DNA of 64,000 bases, from the NCBI RefSeq assembly GCF_000002995.4, contig NW_025062479.1, positions 15,124,721-15,188,720 on the forward strand, read 5' to 3'. The first letter of the stretch is position 1, and each line of letters starts with the position of its first letter. Positions 15,463 to 29,047 of this stretch are shown piece by piece. The translations under genes were made by a program, and so were the position numbers. The notes below the pieces were generated by a model. The model did no database searches and was not told the origin of the DNA. It saw only the letters and a list, made by a program, of their open reading frames with translations. The stretch comes from Brugia malayi (lineage: Eukaryota > Nematoda > Chromadorea > Rhabditida > Onchocercidae).

Positions 15463-18400
15463 TCAATAATTTAGTAAATAATATTGGGTTAAAACATTTT
15501 TCAGAGTACCACTGGAATCTATTTGTGAGTCACCGTGTAATTCATCAAAATAATGTTGAGCGCGACGACAGGCAGGCATTTTGGCACGAGATGCTTTATC
15601 CATAATGCACAGATATGGTATGTAATCAAGTATCACATCTGTAAAATAATTTTTCAAAAATCAACATTTAAATTTGCAAATCTTTTGCAATATCATCTGA
15701 GTGAACGAAATTAGTTCTTAGCATCAGATTTAAGATGGAAAACTTTAGAAAACTGTTTACATTTTTATTTCTCAGAATCTTGAAATATACGCTTTAAGGC
15801 ATAAGTAAAATTTGCTTCTATCAGGCCTTTGGTAAAGATGCAACTACTCACAAAAAGAGAAATCGGAGCAAAATTTTAGCTATACTGAACGAAATAAGCC
15901 AAACTAAGTGAAGGAATAAAGTCAAATAAGTCAAAACTAGAAAAAAAAAAAAAAACACTTACCGTTCAAAGGGAAGTACTCAGTTGCAGGTAGCACAGAA
16001 CGAGTAATTCTCACTGCAGCATGCATATCACTCTTCTCTACATTATGTAAATCCTCCTCCTCTCTAAAATAAAAACTTATGAATACTTAACGTGCAAGTG
16101 ATCAATTTTTTTTTTAAAGAAAAAAAAGAACATAATGCAAACCGATCCGTCAATGAAAGAATTGTTCTCGGTTCGTATGAATGGTCGTGGCGTAACATGA
16201 CATTATATGAAATGAAATGGCACTTTTTGGATAGTGCTTCAAATTCCGTTTGCTCCTCACTCCTTAATCTTTTCATCAACTGCAAGAGTTTAGTTACTGG
16301 ATAAAATTTACATTCCATATCTTGAAGTAAAAAAAAATAACTTCATAATCTCTTATTGTAAAAATTCTAACTGTTAGAACATTTTGACATATTGACATAT
16401 TTTCGAAAGTTTCAGGAAAGTAGAATCGATGACAGATACTAAATGTGCAAGAGTAAGTAATTTTAATTAACAGTTAGATCGTAGTAGGAGCAACCATCAA
16501 ATCAATAGTTTGAAACCTGATATTCTAAATAATCATTCGAACGATATATAACTTGTCCGTATTAGCAAGAATACCCTCAAATGAAATATTACTATATATT
16601 TCCTACTTCATTACATCTTATAATTAATCTACCATTCTTAAACAATTATTGCTATCTTCTCCAGAGTAAAACTGAAGCTGATTGATACATGCCCGCAAAT
16701 CACCGTTATACTGCTCAGCCAGAGCACAACAGGTATCGGAACAAACACTGATGTCTAGAGCAGCACAAAGTTTCTGAAAATATTCGAGTAGTTATTTTGA
16801 TCTACTCAACGGAAAACCGAAAAAGAGAAAAGAAAAGGTATGACGGTAAGAATTAATAAAGCAAATTTTATGAGAAATGAGAAAAATAAATAAATTCCAT
16901 CGATTTTAAACAACGCACCTGAAGATGCGAAGAAACGCTCTGTACCTCTGGTCTAATTAAGGAAAATATGAGAACAGGTACTTCAAATCCTAACTGTCTA
17001 CGAACAAGAGAGATGTCTGAAATTGGCGAAGGACATTGCTTCTCTATAACTATAAAAGAAATAGCATATTATAATATATATATATAAACAAAAAAAAAAA
17101 AACGTGAAATTAACCTTCACAAATAATGATAATTGGTGTACGAGCTTCTCTGCATAGAGCTCTTAGTGCGGGCCAAAATCCGTCATCATGCTTATCATAT
17201 ATTACATCGCACTAAAAAAGCATCATTCTTTTTTTTCAACAAAAAATTCGATCTTAAAATATAAACAAAATTAAAAAAAATTACATCATCAACCAAAATG
17301 ATGGAATCTTCAATCATCTTTCCATCATTCTTTTCATTTCGGAAGAACATCTGATTTACCATTGTAGACATCGGAAACTGAAATAAATTCAGCATAAATT
17401 GACTAGAAAATACTGAATTTGCAGTAAATATCTCTGGAATATTTTGACAGATTATGAAAACTAAAAGGTAAAAAAGAAATTTTCTTAATTACAGACAAGA
17501 ATTTAAAACGAATAATTAACACCTTATGAGAATGTGTAGCTCCTTGCAACTTACACTTCAGCTGCAAGCCATTTCTCTTTTCATTAGATGCAATTTCTAA
17601 AACATGCATTTCATAACGCTTCGAAACTGCATAAACCTAAAACAAATACCAACCATACACTTCAGCATTGCATTCATTATTATTCCCATAGATTAACAGA
17701 CGAGAATCAAGAAATGATAATCAAAATTAAGATCCACAATAACCCATAGAAAACCGTTTATCAAAATTAAAATCCCTTACCAGTGATGTTTTGCCACTAC
17801 CACAGTGACCGTATATGATAGCAGTATTGCACAATTGCTCTACCTCATCAGAATCACACGAATCGAAGGAGTCCGAATCACGTTTTTTCCGTCGACTAGG
17901 TACTATTATATCTGCAAACGCCAAGCTAACAACATCAGTCATGCATTATTATAGTCGAAAAAAAAAAAAAAAAAAACTACATCAGTTTGCCTCATTTCTT
18001 GATCATTGATCAAGTATGAAAGTATTACCTTTCTTATTATCCCTGCTTTTTCGCAATCGTTCTTTCCACATATTAATCCAGTCACACAGTTTACGAACGG
18101 TGGGACCATCAATAATTAATTCATCAGTTTCCATTGGTCTCAATGCTTCACTCCAAGTATTCTCTTGCAGTTCTTCAGTGAGCGAGTTCCATCTCCCACT
18201 TTTTGACAATTTCTTTCTTGCACTACAAACAAGTTTTTAATACATCAATTACGAATATAAAAGAGCAAGAATCAAAAATAACTTAAAGAATTCAAAGACG
18301 GTTACCTTCTGGATCTCAGTGGGATGTGTGAACCAACATTCTGTTCTAATTCATCTTCACAAAAGCTCTTTCTCCGGAATGATATTTGAAATGTATTATT

Positions 18401-21400
18401 ATTATTGTATAAAACCATCTTAGGTATCTGGTGCTGACGAAGTTCACATGGTAAGTCATAGTTAACAGATAGTATTTCAGCGTATCCAATATTCGAAACG
18501 CTGGGAAAAGGTGCAAAATCCATCTCATCCATGAAAACTATAATGTAGGGTACCAAAGTTTACACAACAGATACTACAAACATATATTGGTTTCACCCTT
18601 AGATGGAATGAATTAAAATAATTTTTCAACAATAGTCCTGTTAAGTATATGAAAATATACAAAATAAAAGAAATAATGTATGCTAAAATTAAAACCTGTT
18701 TTCTTCTCATGCCTTAGCAAACTGTTCATTTCCTCACCGACAAGTTTGTCACCACAAATTAAAGAACTCTTCATGACTGTCTCTGCTTTATTGGTTGTCG
18801 TTTGTCTAGTATTTCTCGTGTCAATTTTATTCTTGTAGAAAATTAGCGAGTTCCCAGGTATATTGGTCAATCCTTGATCGTCTAGGAGTACTACCTCATC
18901 ATCCACCTCATCAGTATTTCGCTAAATATGTTGGTAAAGCAGTTTTAAGTGTAGAAGGCTTTATCATGATCTTCATTACTAATCGAAGCAAATCCTTTAA
19001 GTGATGAATGATAAATCAAAGCCTGGAAAGCCCACAGTTCGGCTCCACCTTATCAGTATTTTGCTAATAACTAGACTCAAAACTAACAAATTAAACTAAC
19101 ACTGCAAGACACTGCTGAAGCAGAGCAGCAACGGGTCTGATCAACATTTTCCGCACACGTGAGGTTTGAGAACGAACTTTCCTGCAAAATAAATGAGTAT
19201 GCAGATATCTTATTTTTTTATAAAATTTTCTTTCTAAATATTTTGACGTATTAAATAATTAATTCTAAATATTCAGAAAGGATGTCATAATATCGAACAT
19301 GACTAATTAACTGATCATTCTAATTCAGTGCAGTGCAGCTCAGATAAGTAGCGTCATAGAACGTAAAAAAAAAATCTCAACCTGACAAGTAGTAATTAAT
19401 TTCTATCTAGAAACGTTTGTCCAAAATTCACATTAGTAATGCGTGAGTCAATTTAAAAATCACCCCATATACATTTCCTTTTACTTCTCCTACTATGATC
19501 GTTTGAGAGCGATTCGGACCTGATAATTTGCTAACCGTTTTCTGAAACAACAGTGACTTCCGACAAGACTTATTTCCTTTATCCTGTTTCTCTGAAAAGC
19601 AATAAGATAATGAAAGGATTAAACAAAGCGGAATAACAAATGACTACCTCATATTACATCACCACTTTTTAATAAATGAAAAATTTACCTTTATCATAAA
19701 TTATCTAATTTAAGTTACTTACTTGGCAATCCTCCAAAGCTTTGCCTACGTAATGAGTGCTTTTGTATCAATATACTATCGCACTTTGCTATACTTTCAT
19801 CAGTGATCTGTTCCTGTTGATTCCACATAAATGCATCTTCCTCATGAGCCTGATGACACCATTGGTTTGGTAGGTCTTGCAGCCATTTCTTAACTCTGAA
19901 ATGACGCTACTGAATAGAAAATATCCGGAAATTGCTTTGACTTATTAAAAGATTTCAAAGTTGATCGAATGTCATTATATTGTTTTTTTTTTTTTAAATA
20001 TGAACCACAAAAATTTATTTAAAATGAAAATATACTTTGCTTTTGGTCCTGTACGTGGGACAACCAATAAAGATGCACGTAAATGTTGCAGACTATCAGA
20101 TGCTTCATTGCACTTCTGTTCATCATTACTCTGCTTGTCATTTAATATATTTAAATTCGCATTTTCTTTATCATCATTTACGTCCTATAAAAGGAAACCT
20201 TCATAATTTAACATGTGCAAGTTTTACGTGCAATCATCAATGATAAATAACGAAATAAACAGGTAGTTCATCGTGAGTAATGTTAAAATAAAAGTAATGA
20301 GCAGCTAGAGCTAAATAAATGAAACTTTTGGTTTAGTTATTTAAAACGCAGTTAATCAATAATGAACCTGTTTTATTCCTAAGGAAAGATTTCGCAATCG
20401 GTCTCCACGCACCCATGTAATTGCTTTTTCCTCCTTAAATTTTTTTCAATCTGTTATCAAAGTGTAAAATTTCTTGAAGAGCTGAACATTAAATTACTTT
20501 GAGCGCATCATGAGTTTTAAAATCTTAAAGGCAAAACGACCCTTAATTTTGTCGTTAAGAAACAAATACGAATGCACGTTTTTTAATTTTCGAAACTGGC
20601 GAGAATAGTTCCTAAGTCAAGCCAATCAGAATAAATATTTGATATTAATTTCTTCATATTAATTTTCTTCATAATTTCTTCATATTTCTTCAAAATGTGA
20701 AAAACTTAGAACTTACAACACGTCGTTTGGGTCTTTTAACTGTTTCTGATAAATCCGATACCTCGAAACGATTTACAGCTCTTTTTCGGTTCATATAATG
20801 ACCAACACCTCGCTTTTTTGATTGTAGTGTATGATCATCTTTAAAAAAATATGCCAAGTATGTAAAAAATAATGCTGACAAATGTATCTAAAGTTTTCTG
20901 ACAAAAAAAATAAACACTGTGTCACATTATCTTCCTACAAGTATTCATAGTAATGCATACATACCATTATCGACTGCGTCACTACTGCCTTCATCATTTT
21001 TCGCTTCCAGACATTCGTTAACAATCTTTTCCTCATCTAAATGACATTGAAAAGTTTGAGATATGGCAGGCAAAAACCTAACTATCTCATTTTGAAACGT
21101 ATTCGTGGTGGTGTCTTGCAAAATAACAGACTGAGTAGTGGGTATGTCAAATTCTTTATTGTCGCTAGCAATCTGAAAAAAAATTTAATGCTCAATGAAA
21201 TATTAAGTGAATGATAAAACTTAGAAAAAAGGCAACATACTGAACATGCTTAATTTCGTTACGCAATTTCTTTTCCGCTAAAAACTAACGTAACCAGAGC
21301 TTAACAGTTTCATTTTATTTCTTTTTAAAAGAGACGATGACCATTTACTTCAAGAATTCACACGTTTCGGGAATATAGTGTTAAAAATAACGTTCCATAT

Positions 21401-22463
21401 GTAATTTTTATTATAAAATAAGAAAAAATACTTCTTTAATAACTAATTCTTTTACGGTTGGTGGAGAGTCTGGCATTTTCACAACTCCAGGTATCTTCCC
21501 AGAACGTGGAGTAATCTCATGAACGTGCGGGACTGAATCGAAATGTACGCGTTTATGCTTATTCCATCCCTTTGCTTTCATTGTTATACGTCGAACTGTT
21601 TTCTGAGTAATATTTAGCAAGATGGGCTTCAACGATACCGGTGGAGGCTCGCAAGTTATCTAGAAATGTACAAAAATTAGAGAAAAAATTTAACAGGGTT
21701 AGCAATTATTCATACCATTAGTTCTAATATACAATTGGTAACTGGTTGACTTCTCCAAAAATATTCACTTACACGATGAACATATCAAAGCAAAGCGATG
21801 GAATTATGTCGAAACGTTATGTGAACATAAAAACAACAATTAAAGATGTACCTCAAACTTTCTTGGTGCAACCTTTGACCTCGTCCTATAAATCGATTTC
21901 CGTAAATTCATTGATGTACGTCGCTTGTTACCCAAAGTAATCACTTTTCCTTCAAGCGTTTTTCCACTGCTACTACGACAGTTAAAATTTGATACGTCGT
22001 CAGGAACGGCATTATTCACTTCCGTCTAATATTAGGTAAAAACTAATCAGTTATAGTATCGACAACATTTATGAAAATTGAAGAGAAAGAAGACTGCATA
22101 ACTTACATTTCTAAAAAATAATGATGAACGTCGTCTTAGATGTTTCCGGCCAAATGCGGCTTTTTCCAAAGAATCATTCATCTGTGAAAACAAACACTTC
22201 AAACTATCAACAAATAAACGTGTAGCAATGAACGTCTCTACCAATAAAAATTAGCTAATATGCATAACGTTAAAGATAACTTTACACAGTCTTCTAAGTC
22301 ATCAATAAATTTACACAGTCATCAAGATCATCAATATGCTTCATCAAAAATAATGTGAAGAACTTTAAAAAAAAATACTGACGGTTTTATCAGTAGATGA
22401 GGTGGTATCCTTTAATGGATAAATTTGAGACTGCTCAGAAATAGTTTCTTCATTAGTTGTCAT
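15463..22463 (-). CDS. ATAD5: ATAD5/Elg1-type RFC-like ATPase (PCNA unloader)
   Basis: Twenty-two exons on the minus strand, from 22383-22463 to 15463-15638, join in phase to about 1051 residues. The N-terminal 600 residues are low-similarity, basic and Ser/Thr-rich, as in ATAD5. From about residue 640 the family core appears: TWSEALRPMETDELI, a Walker A in IIYGHCGSGKTSL (~720), VYAVSKRYEMHVLEI with a following KLQGATHSHK that mirrors the ATAD5 QSHQ region, a Walker B in IILVDDCDVIYD (~800), and RTPIIIICE as sensor-1 strand. The C-terminal collar part follows (ALAEQYNGDLRACINQLQF). ATAD5 replaces RFC1 in a clamp-loader-like complex that removes PCNA from DNA after replication. The protein is much shorter than human ATAD5 (1844), mostly in the N-terminal region. 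Some N-terminal exon joins use gtcagt or gttagt donors and are less sure. Confidence 0.88.
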
Positions 22464-24009
22464 GCCTCATTTGATGTTATTTTAATTTCTGAAAAAAATA
22501 GAATTAATTGCTTCTCTTACAAATAAAAAGATCAGTTAACAGCCAAAATAATAAATTGATGATTATCGTGAAAATAAAACTGATACATGCATTAGTGATA
22601 AAAACATTAGTAGAGTGATAACGGTAAGAACTACAAATCCTACAACAGTATTGCCTACTCCATGCAAGGACAACATTTCTTGATGTCAAAATGAATATAT
22701 CAATGCCACTTCGCAACAATCTTTCGGTGGTTACGCCTCTCATATAGATTTCGCATACAAACATTGCTATATTTACAACAAACAGAAATTAGGAAGACTA
22801 AAACGATATTTGCAAAACAATATTATTGGACAGCAAAGGTCCAAATTTTCAGGTCAAAAGCTGCTTTCTGACGTCACGAAAAGTTTTTGAAAATACTTCA
22901 GAAGAAAAAAACTATAATTTTAATAATTAAAAAAAGGATGATTATCCAAAAACAAGCCGAAGTATTCCGCCATCTTTTTTTGGTTTTGTTTTCTGTGCTT
23001 TTTTTTTTTTTTTTCAGTAATATCAGAATTATTTAATGCATCTGAAGTTAATTAATATTAACCTGTGATAGTTTTCAATTTCAGGATTAACAGCAAAAAT
23101 TTTCTAATATATATCAAGAATCCTCTTCTCTCACTATTACAGGTATTTTTGACACTTCAGTAATCTACATTAATAAAAAAGTTTCATAGTAATACATTCA
23201 TTAACAACATTGGCCTACAGTAGTTCTTGTTCTACAGTAATGCATTTGTTAGAAACAACATGGACCTACATGCAAGCAACCTGGATAATATTAATGACCG
23301 CATAAACAATAATTGATGCATGAAATGCTATACTTGTTGCATGTATTATTGATTGACAAATTAACAAATTAAATTTCTATGTTTCATAGATGTCTCAGAC
23401 CAAAAAACAGAACTTTTTCTAAAAATTTGCGCTAATATACAAAAAACTTTCTTTTCCTTTTTCGTTTCTTTTGAAACGAAAAAAAGGAGAATACTAAATT
23501 AATGCTAACAATGAATGCCAAAAACAGACAAAAAAATCATTATATCAACAGTGAAACCAAAACAAAAACAAAAAAAAATTTTTTTTTTCGAATTTATCTT
23601 TTCATTTCATTTCTTTTCTCATTTTTTTCAATTATTGTAACTTCGCATTCTCTCACTTCATCGAAACTTTAAAATTTTAATAGATGTTAAAAAAGAAAAA
23701 AGAGAAAGTAAAAAAAAAAAAAAACATTTAATCAAAAAATCCAGTTTCTGATCATTCTATTTGGATCAATAAATGAAGAAATGGATGAATGGGTGAATGG
23801 TTGAATGGATGCGGTAATAATAACTGCAATAATATTTGTTGATAATTATTAATCCTCTAATAGACATTCATCATTATAATCCATCTATTGCATAATTTAC
23901 AGTGATTATTATTATCACTATTATTATTATTATTGTCCCCATTACTATTATTATTTAAGTAACAATTTAACAAGTTAAAATTGTTCAGTTGTTGAAAGAT
24001 TCACTAACA
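22464..24009. other. Divergent intergenic region
   Basis: About 1.5 kb between the starts of ATAD5 (-) and the SXP/RAL-2-like gene (+), so it should hold both promoters. It contains long poly-A/T runs (for example 23567-23588, 23710-23725) and ATT runs (23905-23955). A minus-strand open frame of 86 codons (22504-22764) has a hydrophobic end but no start context or partner exon and is not called. Confidence 0.6.
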
Positions 24010-26778
24010 ATGGTACGCTTGACAAATTTATTGCTAATATTGGCGACAGTTTATGTGACAAAATGCTTCATTAACTTTGACGGTATGAATTTTTGCTTGT
24101 TTTTTTTTGTAATCGTTAAAAGAAAGAAAAAGTATTGTATTGTGTAAAACGGAAAAATTCCTGAAATATTAAATAACTCTAAAAAAAAATTGAGCGAAAA
24201 ATTCTTTTTGAAATATTTTAATCCCTATTTTTCTTCCTTTCTTTTTAACGTTAGCTTTAAAAAGTTTGTAATATTGTTCATTTCTAATTTTACATTGCGA
24301 AGTAGAAAACTTTCAATGAATTCAAGAACAAAAGTAATATTGAAAAAAAAAGCGAATGAAAATTTTTTGAAAAAGTGAAAGAAATACTAAGTTAAGGTTG
24401 ATTATTATAAATAAGGAAAAATTTTTAAGAAAAAATAGTAGTTGCTACAAGTTTAATAAACATGAAAATACAAATTATGAGTTGAAGTTAAAATTGAAAA
24501 AAAATTATGAGTTAAAATCGTGAGTTGAAGCCACTAATTACAAATATGAGCCACAAAATTATGATAGAAATATAAGTTTTAAAGGTTATAAATTAATTAT
24601 GATTTGTGGTTACTAATAATTTGAAAAATAAAACTAAACATGCTAAAGTGATAAAGATAGTAATAATTTTGCCTAAACAAAGTATGTTTTATGTTATATT
24701 ATTTTTCTTTTAAATTTACAAATTTTACTGTTTTGTTTCATCATTTATATATATTTATTGCTGGACAGAATGTGAAGATCATAAAGTTAAATGCTAAGCT
24801 AGAAATGAGTCATTGGTTTAAAAAAAAATAAAAAATAAAAATTGATTCATTTGAAAATAATTAACAGGTTTTCATTACTATGATAAGTACCATTTGCAAC
24901 AGTTGCTGAGACTTTTACGTGTCACATATGCTGATGCGGAACGAGAATTGAGATTAATTTTTAAAAATAATACATTGACAAAGCAAGAGTTTCATGATAT
25001 GATCAGTGATTGGGCGCTGAAACAAAGCGGAATTTTATTTGTAAGTTATATCACTTATATTTATTTAAAGTTCATGCTAATTAAGCTACCTCCAAGTCTT
25101 CATTAGATATACTAATTAGACATAGGTGATTTTTAGAAATTTTGTGGAGAATTTCAGTTTTCGAATTTTTATTAACAATTGTGTTTTTTTTTTCTTTTTT
25201 TAAAATAACATTTGTCATTTTTTGTGACATTTGAAAATTTTGAAAGCAATTTAAGATTGGATTTTATAAAAACTCCATTGTTTTTTATTTCATTATTTAA
25301 TGAAAAGCAAAAGAAATGGTTTTTTTTTTTTTTATTGTTATTAAATTTGCGAAGTTAATATGTGAGTGTAATGTTCAGACGTATTTAGTTCATACTTAGG
25401 TTTTTTTTTTTTAAATTTCTGAACTGGTTGAACAATTTTGTGTTATTTTAATTTCTCAATTTTTTTCATAAATAAGAAAAAGACAGGAAAGAAATTTCTG
25501 ATATTTTTCAAAATATTTTCGTTATTTACTAAGATTTTTTGATATTTTCATGAGATTTTAACATTTTTTTTACATTTTATAACTTTTTTTTTTCAATTTT
25601 TCAGGATGCAATTGTTGAAAATCTGAACAAAATTCAGCAACAAATAATTCAAATGGAAAGAATCGCTGAAGAATCAGTAAATATTAGCTCAAAAAAAGAC
25701 GAAAATTTGCTAACAGTAATACAAATTAAAACAAATATGTCATTTACAAAATCTCAAGAAAGTGATGCATTAAAACAATTTTTGAAAACACTCAGTCGAG
25801 CTAATCGTGTACGGCTAAATTTACTTTTACGTCAAAATTTCTTAAAACAACGTAATATTCGTTCGATTCAGAAATGGAATATTTCATCTGCCAGTGAAAA
25901 AGAGTCGAATGAAATTTCAAATGGACGTAAACAATCATGCAGAATACTTTGTCATTCAATGAATAATAATGATATTATACATTTAAATTTAAATACTACC
26001 TTAGAAGATGAAATTATAAATGTGATGAAAAATTCTACGGATGATGAAGATCAAATAGTTATGGTTAGTTTAGTTAATTAAATCTAAATTAATTCCTATT
26101 TTTTTAAAGGATGACTTTAATAAAATTATGAAGTTTTTTTTCATTAGCTTTTTAATAAATATTATTCCAAAATTGAAGAAGAAATACTATAGAGAGAACA
26201 AAGATTGTTTAATTCTTATTCCCGGTATATACAGATTTTTAAATATAATCAGTTGAGAATAGAAAATAAGCTACACATGAAAAGATTTCTACAATCTTCT
26301 AAAATACTAAATAACATTTCATTTCATCAGGACTTCTAGAGTGAAAAAAAAAAATTTACTGATGATATAGTTTACGCTTGATATTTGCGCCAGAACTTTT
26401 GATGCTACAATTAAAATTAATTAAATTTGTTATGCGACAAACGTTACTGGGAAATATTGCCAATTAAATAGAAACAATTTTCAATTTTTTTTTTTTTTTT
26501 TCAAAAATTCAGATCAATTATGATTATTCAATTAAAACTTTCAAACATACTTTGAAAAACAATATGATCGTCTGATATTTTACGTTATTATTTCTAAAAT
26601 TTAACTTTGAAAATTTCTCAAGTTTTTAAATTTAACATTTTCAAATTTGATTTTATTTGCATTATTGTTAACTTTTAAATCAATAAGTAAAGAGAAGATA
26701 TTACAGGGTGAAATGCTTGAATTACTTGAAGATAGCACTGAATATTCGCCTATTTTGGTGCAGGTGCCAATCATTTAA
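24010..26778 (+). CDS. Secreted SXP/RAL-2 (DUF148)-like protein with long C-terminal extension
   Basis: Exons 24010-24082, 24868-25040, 25605-26063 and 26707-26778 join in phase to 258 residues. Residues 1-19 form a signal peptide (MVRLTNLLLILATVYVTKC). Residues about 40-130 follow the SXP/RAL-2 pattern: ERELRLIFKNNTLTKQEF, an aligned WALKQSG turn, a long amphipathic helix (IVENLNKIQQQIIQMERI), then SDALKQFLKTLSRANRVRL. Family members are usually 150-200 residues. Here an extra C-terminal part of some 110 residues is basic then acidic (DDEDQIVM, LELLEDSTEY). If intron 3 is retained the reading ends five codons after 26063. SXP/RAL-2 proteins are excreted/secreted nematode antigens with suggested ligand-binding roles. 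The family call rests on motif layout. Confidence 0.6.
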
Positions 26779-27339
26779 TGTTGAAAATGCTAAGAAAGTG
26801 AATGCTTTTGTCAAATGAGGTGATATTGAAATTAAAAGTGAATTAATTAATTCTAATTTGTACTTTATAATAAATCATTTGGTATTTTTCAAATTTCGTT
26901 CAATTACCATATCAAAAAATTTGATTATATTGTTTCTAACAACATAATCAAATTTTATATAATCAAATCAAATTATATCTCATTTCATCTTCATGTGAAT
27001 GCAAATAAATAGATTAATCAATCTTTAAATGATAATTTAACAATTAGTATAGAAAATTTCTGCGCTTCATTTAACAATTAGCCCAAACTAATTATTTGAT
27101 TAAGTCTAAATTATCCTATTATATCTAAATTTCATCTCTAATCATTAATTAATTGTATCGTATGTTTTAAACTTAGCAGTGAGTCTTTTCATGTTTGTAA
27201 TATGCTATGATAATGTGCTAAAAGAATAAGTGTTGATTGATTTATTCAATAAAATATATTACTTATTCTATCCGTTTCCATGGATACAGCAATAACACAC
27301 TAGGCCAGTGATGGACAGAAGCTAGGCTAATTTAGTAGT
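26779..27339 (+). other. Intergenic with short hairpin
   Basis: 560 bp between two + strand genes. A 12-bp inverted repeat (aaatttgattat at 26917-26928 with its complement at 26944-26955, 15-base loop with a GTT/AAC inner pair) lies about 140 bp after the SXP/RAL-2-like stop. In such AT-rich DNA a stem of this length may be chance. No other feature seen. Confidence 0.4.
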
Positions 27340-28865
27340 ATGATTTATAACGGAGCAACATCAGATGTTTCTGGCCTCGTTATACGACCGACAAATCAGG
27401 AAAAGTAAGTTCACAAATAATTTTTTATCAACTGATACATTTTTATAACATGTGGCCAATTCTTTAAATGTAAAATTAATTTTTGTCTCTTTCTTCTTTA
27501 CTTTTTCTTGTCAAAAACTGCGCTATCAACCCTACAAAGACCAAATTTTTATTTTAAAATTAAAAAAAGAATTGGTTTCGCTAATTTAAGGTTTTATTTT
27601 ATCGTTTGAAGAATTTTACAATTTAACGCAGCACTTGTGTAATCCAGTTAGTATCTGTTGTGGTACGTAAACTTTCAAACTTCGAAATTGTTGGATTTCC
27701 AAAATGTTAAGCTTAAATCAGCTGCTAATCGAATAGAAAATTTAAAATAAGGAATTGCGAAGTTGAAGAAGGAAATTGCAAAAATACAAAATCAACTATG
27801 TCATCTTTTTTCGTCCACAATTATGATATCACTAACTTTTAAGCTATTATGAAATTAAACTTGTGTATTCTTTAAGATTTCGTGCCACTATTGGACAACG
27901 AATATTAGAAGAAGTATTAGTTAAAAGTTTAGAAGGATATACGTTTGAATCCAGCAATGCAGAGCAACTCAGCAATTCATTATCAGCAATAATTCGAAAT
28001 CGTTTGAAAGGTATTCAGAATTATCCAATTTCTTTTTTTTTTTCTTATTTCATACAAACAAAGAAAGAAAGCTTATACTACTAAGCGTTTTTCTATCTTC
28101 AAGAAAGAAGCAAAGCTTGTTTTATCAACTGGCAAGGAATACTTCTACAATCGATAGATTTATTGTTAAATAAGTGTTTGCTCCACTAGATTTATATTGT
28201 TTCCTGAATATTTCTTGATACTTGAATCTTAATTTGTAAAGTTGCTTTAATCCTTAAGTATAATTAAGAAGAAAATATGAGAACTAGGTGGAATAAACTG
28301 ATCTACAATTTCTGGGAAATGTTATTGTTTCAAATTAATAATTCTTTCAGAACTTAATTTACCAAAATATAAGTATATAATTCAAGTTATTTTGGGGGAA
28401 GAACATGGACAAAGAGTTAGGTGAGATTTTTTCAACCAATTTTCATTCATAAAATGAATCTCCCTCACTCATAAAAGCACAGCTGTTACGCAATCCAAGT
28501 GCTAACGTATGACCACTAAAGTACAAAGGTATGAAATGCTATGCAATGTCCTTCCATTAATCGTAAAACGGAAGACTTCCTTTCGGATCACTGTATGTTA
28601 ATTTCACTTAAGTAATTATATAGCGTCTTTAATATATAAAAGTTTAGTATTCAGGGCACATGCAGCATGCATGTGGGATAGCGACACCGACTCCGTGGCG
28701 CACTACGTTCATTCAAATGTCAGTTCCATTGCAGAAAGCAGTTATTTCTTTCTCTTGTTTCCAAGCCAGGAAAGTAATTCCAACAAGATACAGTTTATTC
28801 TTTCATAAAAATTTCAGGACCACTTGTTTTGTGAAGCATCAATATTCGCTGTATTCCACTACTAA
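27340..28865 (+). CDS. DYNLT2B: Tctex1-type dynein light chain (DYNLT2B/TCTEX1D2-like)
   Basis: Five exons (27340-27404, 27877-28010, 28351-28420, 28655-28718, 28818-28865) join in phase to 126 residues. The N terminus has the LVIRPTNQEKF motif typical of the TCTEX1D2 branch. The Tctex1 domain then shows RILEEVLVKSLEGYTF, LPKYKYIIQVILGEEHGQ, a CMWDSDTDS turn and the closing DHLFCEASIFAVFHY, matching the family's NDSLFC..VFA end. DYNLT2B is a light chain of cytoplasmic dynein-2, which drives retrograde intraflagellar transport in cilia. In a nematode this implies expression in ciliated sensory neurons. The fourth exon uses a gtcagt donor. Reading through it loses the conserved end, which supports the splice. 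Confidence 0.9.
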
Positions 28866-29047
28866 TATCCCATTTATGAATACTTGGAATCGTAAAACAC
28901 CTAGAGAAAATAGAAACAACCTGCCATAGTATGTGCACTTTCTTCTGTGATGCAACTGTGTTGTGGAAGATTTCCGAAGTTTAGAAAACATTTTATGCAA
29001 TCAAATTATGTGAAAGGTAGATAAAACAATAACCATATAAAACTTAA

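Noticed and set aside
22504..22764. 86-codon minus-strand open frame with hydrophobic C terminus just upstream of ATAD5
   Set aside because: No family match and no acceptor before its ATG; ends 40 bases before the ATAD5 start, so more likely 5' UTR or promoter.
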